Made by a program: the position numbers and the translations under genes
Shown: positions 44,208 through 52,341 of the stretch, piece after piece
Layout: the number at the start of each line of letters is the position of its first letter
How positions within the stretch are numbered: the first letter of the stretch is position 1
Assembly (NCBI RefSeq): GCF_000308635.1
Contig: NZ_BAGD01000065.1
Span: 1 to 64,000 of the forward strand
DNA from: Nocardia otitidiscaviarum NBRC 14405
GTDB taxonomy: Bacteria; Actinomycetota; Actinomycetes; Mycobacteriales; Mycobacteriaceae
DNA: 64,000 nucleotides
Reading direction: 5' to 3'
Notes under the pieces: model-generated
What the model saw: the letters and a program-made list of their open reading frames with translations, nothing else
Told to the model about the DNA's origin: nothing
Databases searched by the model: none

Positions 44208-45317
44208 GTGCAGATCGGAATCCCCCGCGAGGTCAAGAACCACGAATACCGCGTGGCCTGCACACCCGCCGGTGTGCACGAACTCGTCACGCGCGGGCAC
44301 GAGGTGTTCATCGAGGCCGGAGCCGGGGTGGGCTCGGCCTTCACCGACGACGCCTACGCGGCGGTGGGCGCGCGCGTCCTCGACACCGCCGACGAGGTCT
44401 GGGAGCGGGCCGACCTGGTGCTCAAGGTGAAAGAGCCGGTGGCCGAGGAGTTCTCCCGGATGCGCGCCGATCAGGTGCTGTTCACCTACCTGCATCTGGC
44501 GGCGTCGCAGGAGTGCACGGACGCACTGCTGGACTCCGGTATCACGGCCATCGCTTACGAGACGGTCACCGGTCCGGACGGCTCACTGCCCCTGCTGGCC
44601 CCGATGAGCGAGGTCGCCGGGCGGCTGGCCCCGCAGGCGGGCGCGTACCACCTGATGCGCAGTCAGGGCGGGCGCGGTGCGCTGCTGGGCGGGGTGCCGG
44701 GGGTGCGCCCGGCCAAGGTGACCGTGATCGGCGCGGGCGTGGCGGGCGGCAATGCCATCGCCATGGCGGTCGGCCTGCACGCCGAGGTCACCGTGCTGGA
44801 CCTGAACATCGCGCGCCTGCGCGCCGTCGACGAGCAGTACGACGGCCGGGTGCGGACCGTCGCCTCCAACGCCTACGAGGTCGCCGATGCCGTGCGCGAG
44901 GCCGATCTGGTGATCGGCGCGGTGCTGGTGCCCGGGGCCAAGGCGCCCACCCTGGTCTCCAATGACCTTGTCGCCCAGATGAAGCCGGGCTCGGTGCTGG
45001 TCGACATCGCCATCGACCAGGGCGGCTGCTTCGCCGATTCGCGGCCGACCACCCACGCCGAACCCACCTACCGGGTGCACGACTCCATCTTCTACTGCGT
45101 GGCCAATATGCCCGGGGCGGTGCCGAATACATCCACCATCGCGCTCACCAACGCCACCCTCCCCTATGTCACGGCGCTGGCCGACCGCGGCTGGCGGGAT
45201 GCGGTGGCGGCCGATCCGGGCCTGGCCGCCGGGCTCAGCACCGACCGCGGCCGACTGCTGTCGGAGTCCGTGGCGGCGGCGCACGGCTACGCCGCACACG
45301 AACTGGTCGGCGTCTAG
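44208..45317 (+). CDS. ald: Alanine dehydrogenase
   Basis: A 369-aa NAD-dependent enzyme that interconverts L-alanine and pyruvate plus ammonia. Family motifs: IGIPREVKNHEYRVACTPAG at the N-terminus, VLKVKEPVAEEF, the SQGGRGALLGGVPGVRPAKV segment, Rossmann VTVIGAGVAGGNAIAMAVGL and VLVDIAIDQGGCFADSRPTT. GTG 44208 is chosen because CAGGAG lies 5 bases upstream; GTG 44202 lies inside that site. It shares its last bases tail-to-tail with an Lrp/AsnC regulator gene. Confidence 0.96.
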   Translation: MQIGIPREVKNHEYRVACTPAGVHELVTRGHEVFIEAGAGVGSAFTDDAYAAVGARVLDTADEVWERADLVLKVKEPVAEEFSRMRADQVLFTYLHLAASQECTDALLDSGITAIAYETVTGPDGSLPLLAPMSEVAGRLAPQAGAYHLMRSQGGRGALLGGVPGVRPAKVTVIGAGVAGGNAIAMAVGLHAEVTVLDLNIARLRAVDEQYDGRVRTVASNAYEVADAVREADLVIGAVLVPGAKAPTLVSNDLVAQMKPGSVLVDIAIDQGGCFADSRPTTHAEPTYRVHDSIFYCVANMPGAVPNTSTIALTNATLPYVTALADRGWRDAVAADPGLAAGLSTDRGRLLSESVAAAHGYAAHELVGV

Positions 45318-45838
45318 GTTCGGTCGCGCTCGGTACCCGCCGGGCGCAGATGTTCGAAGATGAGAATGGTCTCGGTCGCGGATACCGCCGGGTGCGCGCT
45401 CAGATGTTCGAGGACGAAACCGCGCAACCCGTCGGTGTCGGCGGTCGCGACATGGATGAGGTAGTCGTCCGCCCCCGCGATGAAGTAGACGTTGAGGACC
45501 TCCGGCAGCGCCGCCAGCTGCCGCCCGAATTCGGCGAGGTATTTGCGCGAATTGCCGTGCAGCCGAACCGCGATCATGGCCTGCAGGCCGCGCCCGAGCG
45601 CGGCGGGGTCGATATCGGCGTGGAAGCCGCGAATGACGCCCCGCTCCACCAGCGACCGCACCCGGCCCAGGCAGGTCGACGGCGCGATACCGGCCGCCTC
45701 GGCCAGGGCGTTGTTGGTCATTCGCCCGTCGCGTGCCAGGTGATCCAGTAGGACTCGATCGATGGCGTCGATCGCGACCGGGCCACGCCCGGAGGTCGGC
45801 GGTACGGGTGGACGCGCGGGCGAATCCTTCCTGCTCAC
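45314..45838 (-). CDS. Lrp/AsnC-family regulator, AldR-like
   Basis: A 174-aa regulator: N-terminal HTH (IDAIDRVLLDHLARDGRMTN and NALAEAAGIAPSTCLGRVRS) and a C-terminal RAM ligand domain (LPEVLNVYFIAGADDYLIHV; HPAVSATETILIFEHLRPAG). GTG 45838 is preceded by GGTAGG; a more upstream GTG-like extension looks non-coding. In mycobacteria AldR controls ald and lies divergent to it; here the two genes converge and their stop codons overlap by 3 bases (CTAG). Control of ald is therefore likely but inferred. Confidence 0.87.
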   Translation of the reverse strand: MSRKDSPARPPVPPTSGRGPVAIDAIDRVLLDHLARDGRMTNNALAEAAGIAPSTCLGRVRSLVERGVIRGFHADIDPAALGRGLQAMIAVRLHGNSRKYLAEFGRQLAALPEVLNVYFIAGADDYLIHVATADTDGLRGFVLEHLSAHPAVSATETILIFEHLRPAGTERDRT

Positions 45839-45994
45839 CGGCCTACCGTACCGAATGTTCGGGATCGCATCGGCCGGTCCGCACCACGCCGCGCGGGCGC
45901 GGTGGATGCGCTGTGACACAGGTCGCCGCTCGCGGGGCTGGCGCTACCGGGCCGCCGAGGCATACGCTCACGACGGCACGAACGCGAAATCCCT

Positions 45995-46009
45995 TGTTCC
46001 AAAAGAACA
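45995..46009. promoter_or_regulatory. TGTTC-CAAAA-GAACA palindrome
   Basis: A perfect 5-bp dyad with a 5-base AT spacer in the 276-base gap between the divergent Lrp and carbonic anhydrase genes. That gap otherwise holds no gene. The dyad may be an operator or part of the promoter; the regulator is unknown. Confidence 0.35.
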
Positions 46010-46114
46010 TTCGTAGCAAATAGGACAATCGACCACAGGATTGCCGTATTCCGTCGCACCTCGTGCCGGTTCCCGACCACGCCGTCAGGCGCATTGTCGC
46101 AAGGAGTTGTGCCG

Positions 46115-46915
46115 GTGCCGGTTGCTTCCCGTCCGCACGTTCCGCTCACCCGCCGTCGCGCCCTCGCCGCGCTGACCCTCTTCGCACTGCCCGCCGCCCT
46201 CGGGGCGCGCTCGGCCGCCGACGGCGAGCCTGCCCGCCCGCATTGGGATTACGCGGCCGACGGTCCCGAGCACTGGGCCGATCTGGACCACCGCTTCCTG
46301 GCCTGCCGGGTGGGCCACCAGCAGTCCCCCATCGATCTGCCCCGCCACACCCCGCTCGATCCCGCCGACCATCTGACCTTCGCCTACGGCCCGCTGCCCG
46401 CGGTCGCTCTGACCGACAACGGGCACACCCTGCAGGCGGCCGTGCCCGCCGCCGGCGGACACCACATCGTTCTGGACGGCCGCCGGTACGCGCTGACCCA
46501 GTTCCACTTCCACACGCCGAGCGAACACACCGTCGACGGCGTGGGCACCGTCATGGAGTTGCACCTCGTACACACCGATGCCCGGGGCAACCTGGCGGTG
46601 GTCGCGGTGCTCATGGAGACCGGACCAGCATCCTCGGCGTTCACACCCCTGTTCGCCGAGTTGCCGCCCCCGGGCGGCTCCCACACCACCGGCCCATTCG
46701 ACCTGCGTACCCTGCTCCCCACCGATCACGCCCAGTTCCGCTACGACGGATCGCTCACCACCCCGCCCTGCACCGAGGGCGTGGCATGGACGGTGCTGCG
46801 CGAACCCGTCCGGGTGACGGCCCGGGAGGCCGACCGCTACCGCGCCCTGTTCCCGCACAGCAACCGCCCCACCCAGCCCCGCAACGGCCGCCCGGTCCTG
46901 CTGGCGGGCGGCTGA
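46115..46915 (+). CDS. Exported alpha-type carbonic anhydrase
   Basis: A 266-aa alpha-carbonic anhydrase catalysing CO2 hydration outside the cytosol. The N-terminus TRRRALAALTLFALPAALGA looks like a Tat-type signal. Zinc ligands are visible in TQFHFHTPSEH (His, His) and VMELHLVHTD (His). Substrate-pocket motifs are QQSPIDLP and SLTTPPCTEGVAWTVL. GTG 46115 is chosen for an 8-base spacing from AAGGAG; GTG 46109 would be too close. Alpha-type enzymes are less common than beta-type in this group of bacteria. It is followed by 240 bases without a gene before galK. Confidence 0.9.
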   Translation: MPVASRPHVPLTRRRALAALTLFALPAALGARSAADGEPARPHWDYAADGPEHWADLDHRFLACRVGHQQSPIDLPRHTPLDPADHLTFAYGPLPAVALTDNGHTLQAAVPAAGGHHIVLDGRRYALTQFHFHTPSEHTVDGVGTVMELHLVHTDARGNLAVVAVLMETGPASSAFTPLFAELPPPGGSHTTGPFDLRTLLPTDHAQFRYDGSLTTPPCTEGVAWTVLREPVRVTAREADRYRALFPHSNRPTQPRNGRPVLLAGG

Positions 46916-47155
46916 CGCACGCCCGAACCGCCCGCGACGCGAGCCTCGAGCGACCGGTGTGTCGCGACCCATCACAGGTGGCCGACCAGTCAGTTTCCAC
47001 GTTGGAATCCGACCGCCACAGCGGGCGTCGATCCGAGATCGCCACGATCGACGGTGCCGGGGTGTAGGAAAGGACGCAGCGGCTATCGCTGCATCGGACG
47101 GACGAGGAACCGGGACCGGGAACCGCCAGCGGTGGCGCGATCAGTGGGAGGTGCG

Positions 47156-48253
47156 ATGACGCGGGGTGTGTGGGCCGCGCCGGGTCGGGTGAACATCATC
47201 GGTGAGCACACCGACTACAACGGCGGCTACGCCCTGCCGATCGCGCTACCGCAGGTGGTGCGGTGCGCGGCGGCGACGGAAACCGATGGGCGCGTGCGGG
47301 TTACCTCCCGGCAGCACCCGGGTGAGCGGATCGACGTCGCGGTCGCGGAGCTCGGGCGGGCATCGGTCGCCGGGTGGGCGCGCTACCCACTCGGCGTGGT
47401 GTACGAGTTCCAGCGCCGCGGGCACGGCATCCCCGGTGTCACCCTCGAGCTCGACGGTGCCGTGCCGATCGGCGCGGGTCTGTCGTCGTCGGCCGCCGTC
47501 GAGTGTGCGGTGGCGCTCGCGCTGCGGGATCTGTTCGACCTTCCGGTGCGGGTACCCGAGCTGATCGATATCGCCCGCACCGCCGAGAACGATTACGTGG
47601 GCGCGCCCACCGGCAGTCTCGACCAATCCGCCGCCATGCTCTGCACCGCCGGGCACGCCCTCTTCCTGGACTTCGGCAAGGGCGACCACGAGCAGGTCGC
47701 CTTCGATCTGGCCGGGGCGGGACTGGAGCTGCTGGTCATCGACACCGATACCCCGCACCGGATGGTGGACGGCGAATACGCGCGCCGCCGCCAGCAGTGT
47801 GAGGCCGCGGCCACCGCGCTCGGCGTCGCCACCCTGCGCGAGGTCGCCGATCCGCGCGCGGTCGACACCCTCGTCGATCCCCTGCTGCGCCGTCGGGCCC
47901 GCCACGTGGTCACCGAGAACGCCCGGGTGCTGGCGGTGGCCGACGCGCTGCACACCGGGGCGGATCCGCGCACCATAGGACCGGTTCTCACGGTGGCGCA
48001 CGCCTCCCTGCGCGACGACTTCGAGGTGTCCACGCCGCAGCTCGACACCGCCGTCACCACCGCCTTGGCGGCGGGCGCGCTCGGCGCGCGCATGGTCGGC
48101 GGCGGTTTCGGCGGCAGCATGGTGGCGCTCACCGAACGCGGCGCCACCGAACCGATCGCCGAGGAGGTCGAGAAGCGTTTCCGCGACTGCGGATTCGCCG
48201 CCCCGAAGTGGTTCGTGGCGCTCCCCTCCCCCGGCGCGCGGCGCATCTCCTGA
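47156..48253 (+). CDS. galK: Galactokinase
   Basis: A 365-aa GHMP kinase that phosphorylates galactose at C1 (Leloir pathway). The N-terminal signature APGRVNIIGEHTDYNGGYAL is intact, as are the ATP loop VPIGAGLSSSAAVECAVALA, the QSAAMLCTAGHALFLDFG segment and the C-terminal MVGGGFGGSMVAL. ATG 47156 is preceded by GGGAGG. No galT or galE is adjacent, so it may act as a salvage kinase or with distant partners. A hairpin GCAGCG-GCTAT-CGCTGC lies 64 bases upstream. Confidence 0.95.
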   Translation: MTRGVWAAPGRVNIIGEHTDYNGGYALPIALPQVVRCAAATETDGRVRVTSRQHPGERIDVAVAELGRASVAGWARYPLGVVYEFQRRGHGIPGVTLELDGAVPIGAGLSSSAAVECAVALALRDLFDLPVRVPELIDIARTAENDYVGAPTGSLDQSAAMLCTAGHALFLDFGKGDHEQVAFDLAGAGLELLVIDTDTPHRMVDGEYARRRQQCEAAATALGVATLREVADPRAVDTLVDPLLRRRARHVVTENARVLAVADALHTGADPRTIGPVLTVAHASLRDDFEVSTPQLDTAVTTALAAGALGARMVGGGFGGSMVALTERGATEPIAEEVEKRFRDCGFAAPKWFVALPSPGARRIS

Positions 48254-48286
48254 TCGTCGGTACGAAGGTGATCGTCGGTACGAAGG
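48252..48286. repeat. 18-bp tandem duplication after galK
   Basis: GATCGTCGGTACGAAGGT is followed at once by a second copy (17 of 18 identical), spanning the galK stop and the gap to the convergent permease gene. It is probably a slippage duplication. Confidence 0.6.
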
Positions 48287-48292
48287 CCGCCG

Positions 48293-50176
48293 TCACACCA
48301 GCGATAGAGCCACGATCACCACCGCCAGCGCCGCGTAGATCGCCAGCGCCACCCGTAATCCGAAGCGCAGCAGCGCATTCTCCGACACCCCCGCACCGCT
48401 GGCCCGGTCACCCGCGACCGCCAGGATCAGCATGATCATCGGCAGCGAGGTGAAGACGGCATGGCCCGCACCGCTGTTCTGCACCGCCGCGAACCAGACC
48501 TCCAGCCCGGACGGTGCGAGCTGCTGCTGCAACGGCATCGTCAACACATTGCCGCCCACATTCGATCCGGTGACGAAACCCCCGAGCATGCCGAGCGCCG
48601 GTGCCGCCAGCGCGATCACCAGCGGCGGGGCCGCCGCCACCGCCCCGCCCACCCGCTCGATCATGCCGCCGTCGACCATGAGCCGCCCGAGCACGACGAA
48701 CCCGGTCAGCGCCAGCAGCGGCCGACCCACGCGCATCAGCGCGGCCCGCACTTCCGCCCACCGCACCCGCCCCCGGTCCAACACCAGCGCCGCCACCAGC
48801 AGCGGCAGCCCCGGCGACGCCAGCAGCGCGAAACTCGCACCGCCCGCGTGCAGCGCCACGGACGGCACACCCACCGCGGTGGCCGCGCGCAACGTCGCGA
48901 TACCACCCAGCACCAGCCCGTAGGCGTACAGCACCGTCCCCGGCGGAACCAACCGCCCGGGACGCACGGACCCGTCGCCGAGCCCGAACGCGGGTCGGCG
49001 TTCACCAGCGCCCACGCCCCCACCCCGAGCCATTCCACCCCGCCGAGGAATCACCCCGCCAACTATGCCCGCGCCTCGCGAGAATCGTCGCAGCCATCCC
49101 CGATCCGCACCGCCCACCGCCACGGCACGCGAGCAGCGCGACGCGCACCCACCCTCACCGCCGCCGCCGGTCGCACCACCCGGGAAGCTCGCGGCACTCC
49201 GATTCCTCGCACCACGTCCGGTCCCGCCCCGCGCGAACCGCGACACATCCGCATTCCGCACACCATCTCGGGCGGTGGGGTGTGCGGCGCGAAATATCCG
49301 GCGGGCCTCCATATCTCGCGAACCTGTCGTCCGCCGCGGGTGGGCCCGATTCCGGCCCGCAGTTCCCGCTACGGTGGCCTCGCTGGTCGCTTCGGCCGTC
49401 TGCGCGGCCCCTGACGGCCGCCGGGCGGCGCAGAGCAGCAGGCCGACGGCCGTGGTGCACAGCCCGGCCAGCACACCCGCGGGCGAGACCACGCCCAGGT
49501 GGTTGCAGACCAGCAGGGTGAGTGCGAGCAGTCCGCCCGCCCCCGCGGCTTGCACCGTGGTGCGCAGCCGGTGGTACGGCCGGGCCAGCAGCGCCGCCCA
49601 GACCGTCACCAGGGGAAAGACCAGGGCGCTGGTGACCGCCGTGGCGGTGCCCAGGGTCGGCAGCGGCAGGTCGGTGAGCGCCGCGCCGATCACGGTGGCC
49701 AGGCCGAGCGTGCCCCACGGCATGATGTTCATGCCCAGCATGGCCTGGCGCAGTGCCGTGGCGGGCGGGGCCAGCGCCAGCAGGACGGGCACGGTGACCA
49801 GCAGCGACACCCCGAAACCGGTGAGCGCCTCCACCATGGGCGCGATGCCCGCGACCACCAGCGCGACCTTGGCGGGCCCCGACAGCGGCAGCGCGCGCAC
49901 CCATTCCTGAAGCGACTCGTGCACGCCTCGCCGGGTGAGCACCTGACTGAGGTAGACGCCGGGCAGCATGACCGCCGCCGCGTTCAGGACCAGCAGGCCC
50001 GCGCCCGCCGCCCCGGTGCCGAGTGCGGTCCGAGGCAGCGCGAACTCCGGCCGCCATCCGATGAGCAGCACCGCGGCCCCCACTCCCGCGACCGCGGCCC
50101 AGTGCGCCGGACGGCGCAGCCCGGTGATCATTCCCAACACCACCACCAGCGGGATCACCGCCGCAACCAACACCAT
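48293..50176 (-). CDS. L-lactate permease-like transporter with atypical insertion
   Basis: A 627-aa protein whose ends match the LctP family: IAPMVEALTGFGVSLLVTVP and MLGMNIMPWGTLGLATVIGA in the N-terminal half (about 9 helices), and GGFVTGSNVGGNVLTMPLQQ plus WFAAVQNSGAGHAVFTSLPM in the C-terminal half. Between them (residues 251-412, bases 48941-49426) is an Arg/Gly-rich stretch with little hydrophobicity and many A/T third positions, unlike the rest; family members usually have a short loop and a helix here. It may be an insertion, a frameshifted segment or a decaying gene. ATG 50176 follows GAGGAGAGG at some distance. Lactate or glycolate uptake is likely if functional. Confidence 0.75.
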   Translation of the reverse strand: MVLVAAVIPLVVVLGMITGLRRPAHWAAVAGVGAAVLLIGWRPEFALPRTALGTGAAGAGLLVLNAAAVMLPGVYLSQVLTRRGVHESLQEWVRALPLSGPAKVALVVAGIAPMVEALTGFGVSLLVTVPVLLALAPPATALRQAMLGMNIMPWGTLGLATVIGAALTDLPLPTLGTATAVTSALVFPLVTVWAALLARPYHRLRTTVQAAGAGGLLALTLLVCNHLGVVSPAGVLAGLCTTAVGLLLCAARRPSGAAQTAEATSEATVAGTAGRNRAHPRRTTGSRDMEARRIFRAAHPTARDGVRNADVSRFARGGTGRGARNRSAASFPGGATGGGGEGGCASRCSRAVAVGGADRGWLRRFSRGAGIVGGVIPRRGGMARGGGVGAGERRPAFGLGDGSVRPGRLVPPGTVLYAYGLVLGGIATLRAATAVGVPSVALHAGGASFALLASPGLPLLVAALVLDRGRVRWAEVRAALMRVGRPLLALTGFVVLGRLMVDGGMIERVGGAVAAAPPLVIALAAPALGMLGGFVTGSNVGGNVLTMPLQQQLAPSGLEVWFAAVQNSGAGHAVFTSLPMIMLILAVAGDRASGAGVSENALLRFGLRVALAIYAALAVVIVALSLV

Positions 50177-50281
50177 TGCCGTCTATGCCCTCTCCTCGCG
50201 TACCGAATGCGCACCCAGCCTGACGGCGGCGGCGGTCGGCGGTCTTGAACGAAAATCTCGGCCCGCAAGGGTTGCAGGGCA

Positions 50282-51100
50282 TCAGGGCCGGATCGCGCCC
50301 GGTGTCACCCCGAAGTAGCGCTTGCAGATCCGGGTCAGGTGCGCTTGGTCGGCGAATCCGGTCACCGCCGCCACCTCGGCCGGTGGCCGCCCGGCCAGCA
50401 GCAGTCGACGCGCGCGATTGGCGCGCAATCGCAGCAGGTAGGCGTGCGGCGGCAGCCCGTACGCCGCCCGGAAGGCGGTGATGAGGGTGGCTCGCGGAAT
50501 CCCCGCGGCGGCACCGAGTTCGGCGATGGTGACCGACTCGGCCCACCGGTCGTGCAGGACCTGCCTGGCCACGTCCAGACCCCGGCGCGGCGGTGTGCCG
50601 CCCGCTCCCGCCCGGCCGGGGCGGGCGTGCCGACGCAGCACCGCGCCCAATCCCGCCAGCAGCAGGGATTCGGCGGTCAGCGGATCACCGGCCAACTCCT
50701 GTTCGCGGTGGACGCCGCGCAGCCGGGCGAACAACTCGTCATCGCGCACGGCCGTCTCGGGAAACCAGACGTCGGACCGGCCGAGCAGTTCACCGGCCAA
50801 CTCCTCGACCAACTCGGTGTCGAAATAGAACATCCGGTAGCGCCAGCCGGATTCCGCGGCGGCGAATCCGGTATGCACCTGTCCGGGATTGATGATCACC
50901 AATTGTCCGGCGGGTATCACCACTTTCCCGCCCGCCATGTGCAGCCCTTCCGCGCCCTGTTCGATGACGCCGACGGAAAGCTGTTCGTGACTGTGCCGAT
51001 CGAAGGCGAAGGTCTCGAAGCGCGCGGCGAGCAATTCCACCCGGGGACTGGCCGCGGCGGTCCACAGTCGAGCGTGCTCACCTGCCTTTTTCACCCGCAC
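50282..51100 (-). CDS. AraC-family transcriptional regulator
   Basis: A 272-aa regulator: N-terminal cupin-like ligand domain (RHSHEQLSVGVIEQGAEGLH; LVIINPGQVHTGFA) and a C-terminal AraC double HTH (SVTIAELGAAAGIPRATLIT and the signature VTGFADQAHLTRICKRYFGV then TPGAIRP). GTG start. It lies upstream of the permease gene on the same strand with a 105-base gap, so it may control that transporter. The ligand is unknown. Confidence 0.88.
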   Translation of the reverse strand: MRVKKAGEHARLWTAAASPRVELLAARFETFAFDRHSHEQLSVGVIEQGAEGLHMAGGKVVIPAGQLVIINPGQVHTGFAAAESGWRYRMFYFDTELVEELAGELLGRSDVWFPETAVRDDELFARLRGVHREQELAGDPLTAESLLLAGLGAVLRRHARPGRAGAGGTPPRRGLDVARQVLHDRWAESVTIAELGAAAGIPRATLITAFRAAYGLPPHAYLLRLRANRARRLLLAGRPPAEVAAVTGFADQAHLTRICKRYFGVTPGAIRP

Positions 51101-51195
51101 AGCCTATCGCCGGCAGCTCGGGCGGGAATGTGCTTACCCTCGGGCTTGCACGTGCAATTGCAGAATTCTTCGACTCAGCAATCTTGAAAGTCCTT

Positions 51196-51951
51196 GTGGC
51201 ACAATCGCCTACGCGATCCACCAAATGTCAGGAGGGAGTCGTCATCAAAGCCGAGGCCGTGGGGGGTCACACCGTCGGGGGGAACGGGCCGCAGGAGAAG
51301 CCCGCACCGGTGCGCCGATTGGGGGTGAAGGTCGGCCGTCCCGGGCTCGGACGCACGGATACCCACCTCGCCCTCGAGCAGGCGGCAACGGTGGTGCGCT
51401 CCTACGCGCCGGGGGTGGTGCCGGAGCTCTTGCAGACCGCCGGTTACGCCCATGCCGTCGCCGCCATCGCCCGCCCCGCGTCGACGGCGCAGATCCAGCA
51501 GCAGGTGGAACTGCTCATGCGGCGTCAGCATCTACTCGATCGGCCCGCCCCCCTCAAATTGTGGGTGGCGATCGAGGAGGCGGTGCTGCGACGCCCCTTC
51601 GGCGGCACGGAGGTGTGGCGAGACCAGCTGGACCATCTGACCCGAATGGCGAACCGCGACAACGTGACCGTGCAGATCGTCCCGGATCACGTGGGCGGCC
51701 CGGCCATCAGCACGGTCCCGTTCACCATCTTCCGGTTCGAGCGCCCGGATGTGGGCGATGTCGTACACCTGCACCATGCGACCGGCACCCAGTTCCTCGA
51801 CGACCGCACCGATCTGGACGCCTACCACGTGATCTGGGACCGCCTGAGCGTGCACGCCATGCCGCCGGAATACACCGGCGAACTCCTCACCGCCCTCACC
51901 GCGCAACGACCGGCCACCGCACTGCCGTCCGCCACCATCCAACGGGTGTGA
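51196..51951 (+). CDS. DUF5753 (Scr1-type) protein lacking the usual HTH
   Basis: A roughly 251-aa protein. The DUF5753 domain fills the C-terminal 180 residues: LEQAATVVRSYAPGVVPELL, QTAGYAHAVAA, LKLWVAIEEAVLRRPFGGTE, NVTVQIVPDHVGGPAISTVP and the closing YHVIWDRLSVHA. Family members normally carry an N-terminal Xre HTH of about 70 residues; here the N-terminus is short, Gly/Pro-rich and shows no HTH. The start is uncertain: GTG 51196 is used, although GGAGGG (51231-51236) points to a start near 51244, where no standard start codon exists. No DUF397 partner gene is adjacent. Confidence 0.7.
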   Translation: MAQSPTRSTKCQEGVVIKAEAVGGHTVGGNGPQEKPAPVRRLGVKVGRPGLGRTDTHLALEQAATVVRSYAPGVVPELLQTAGYAHAVAAIARPASTAQIQQQVELLMRRQHLLDRPAPLKLWVAIEEAVLRRPFGGTEVWRDQLDHLTRMANRDNVTVQIVPDHVGGPAISTVPFTIFRFERPDVGDVVHLHHATGTQFLDDRTDLDAYHVIWDRLSVHAMPPEYTGELLTALTAQRPATALPSATIQRV

Positions 51952-52025
51952 CCGGCGTCGACGCACCGCCCCACCCCGTGGGGCGGTGCGTTGGTGCGTG
52001 ACCCCGCGGCGCGACCGCCGGCGAA

Positions 52026-52271
52026 CTATCCGATGGATGAGTCCGACAGGCGCGAGGCGAGCAGTTCCTTGCCCATCCGCGCGCCCTTGCGGCTCTCGTT
52101 CTGCGCCTTGCGGAAGAACTCGACGAGCTCGGTGTCACCGTCGCGTTCGGCATCGCTGATGTAGGTCTCCAACCGCAGCGCATTGTCCAGGGACGCCTCC
52201 ACGAACCAGATCAGGTTGTAGTCCTTGTCCTTGGTGCCGGTGATGGTGCCCGTCTCTTCGGTCTTGCTCAT
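52026..52271 (-). CDS. Conserved 81-aa actinobacterial protein of unknown function
   Basis: A small acidic-to-basic helical protein: DKDYNLIWFVEASLDNALRL, then DAERDGDTELVEFFRKAQNE and SRKGARMGKELLASRL. The pattern of two long helices with a D-x-x-x-N-L-x-W-F opening is widespread in actinobacteria as an uncharacterised protein. GAGGAG lies 8 bases before ATG 52271. It follows the acyl-CoA ligase gene on the same strand after 70 bases. Confidence 0.7.
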   Translation of the reverse strand: MSKTEETGTITGTKDKDYNLIWFVEASLDNALRLETYISDAERDGDTELVEFFRKAQNESRKGARMGKELLASRLSDSSIG

Positions 52272-52341
52272 ATCCGATACTCCTCTGTCGCTGACACGTC
52301 CTACGGTCGTCCTACCCACGGCAGGCGGCGGGAAACGGGGA

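Noticed and set aside
48293..50176. Two separate genes instead of one lactate permease
   Set aside because: No start codon with a ribosome site was found before the C-terminal half, and the frame is continuous; the insertion is reported as a finding instead.
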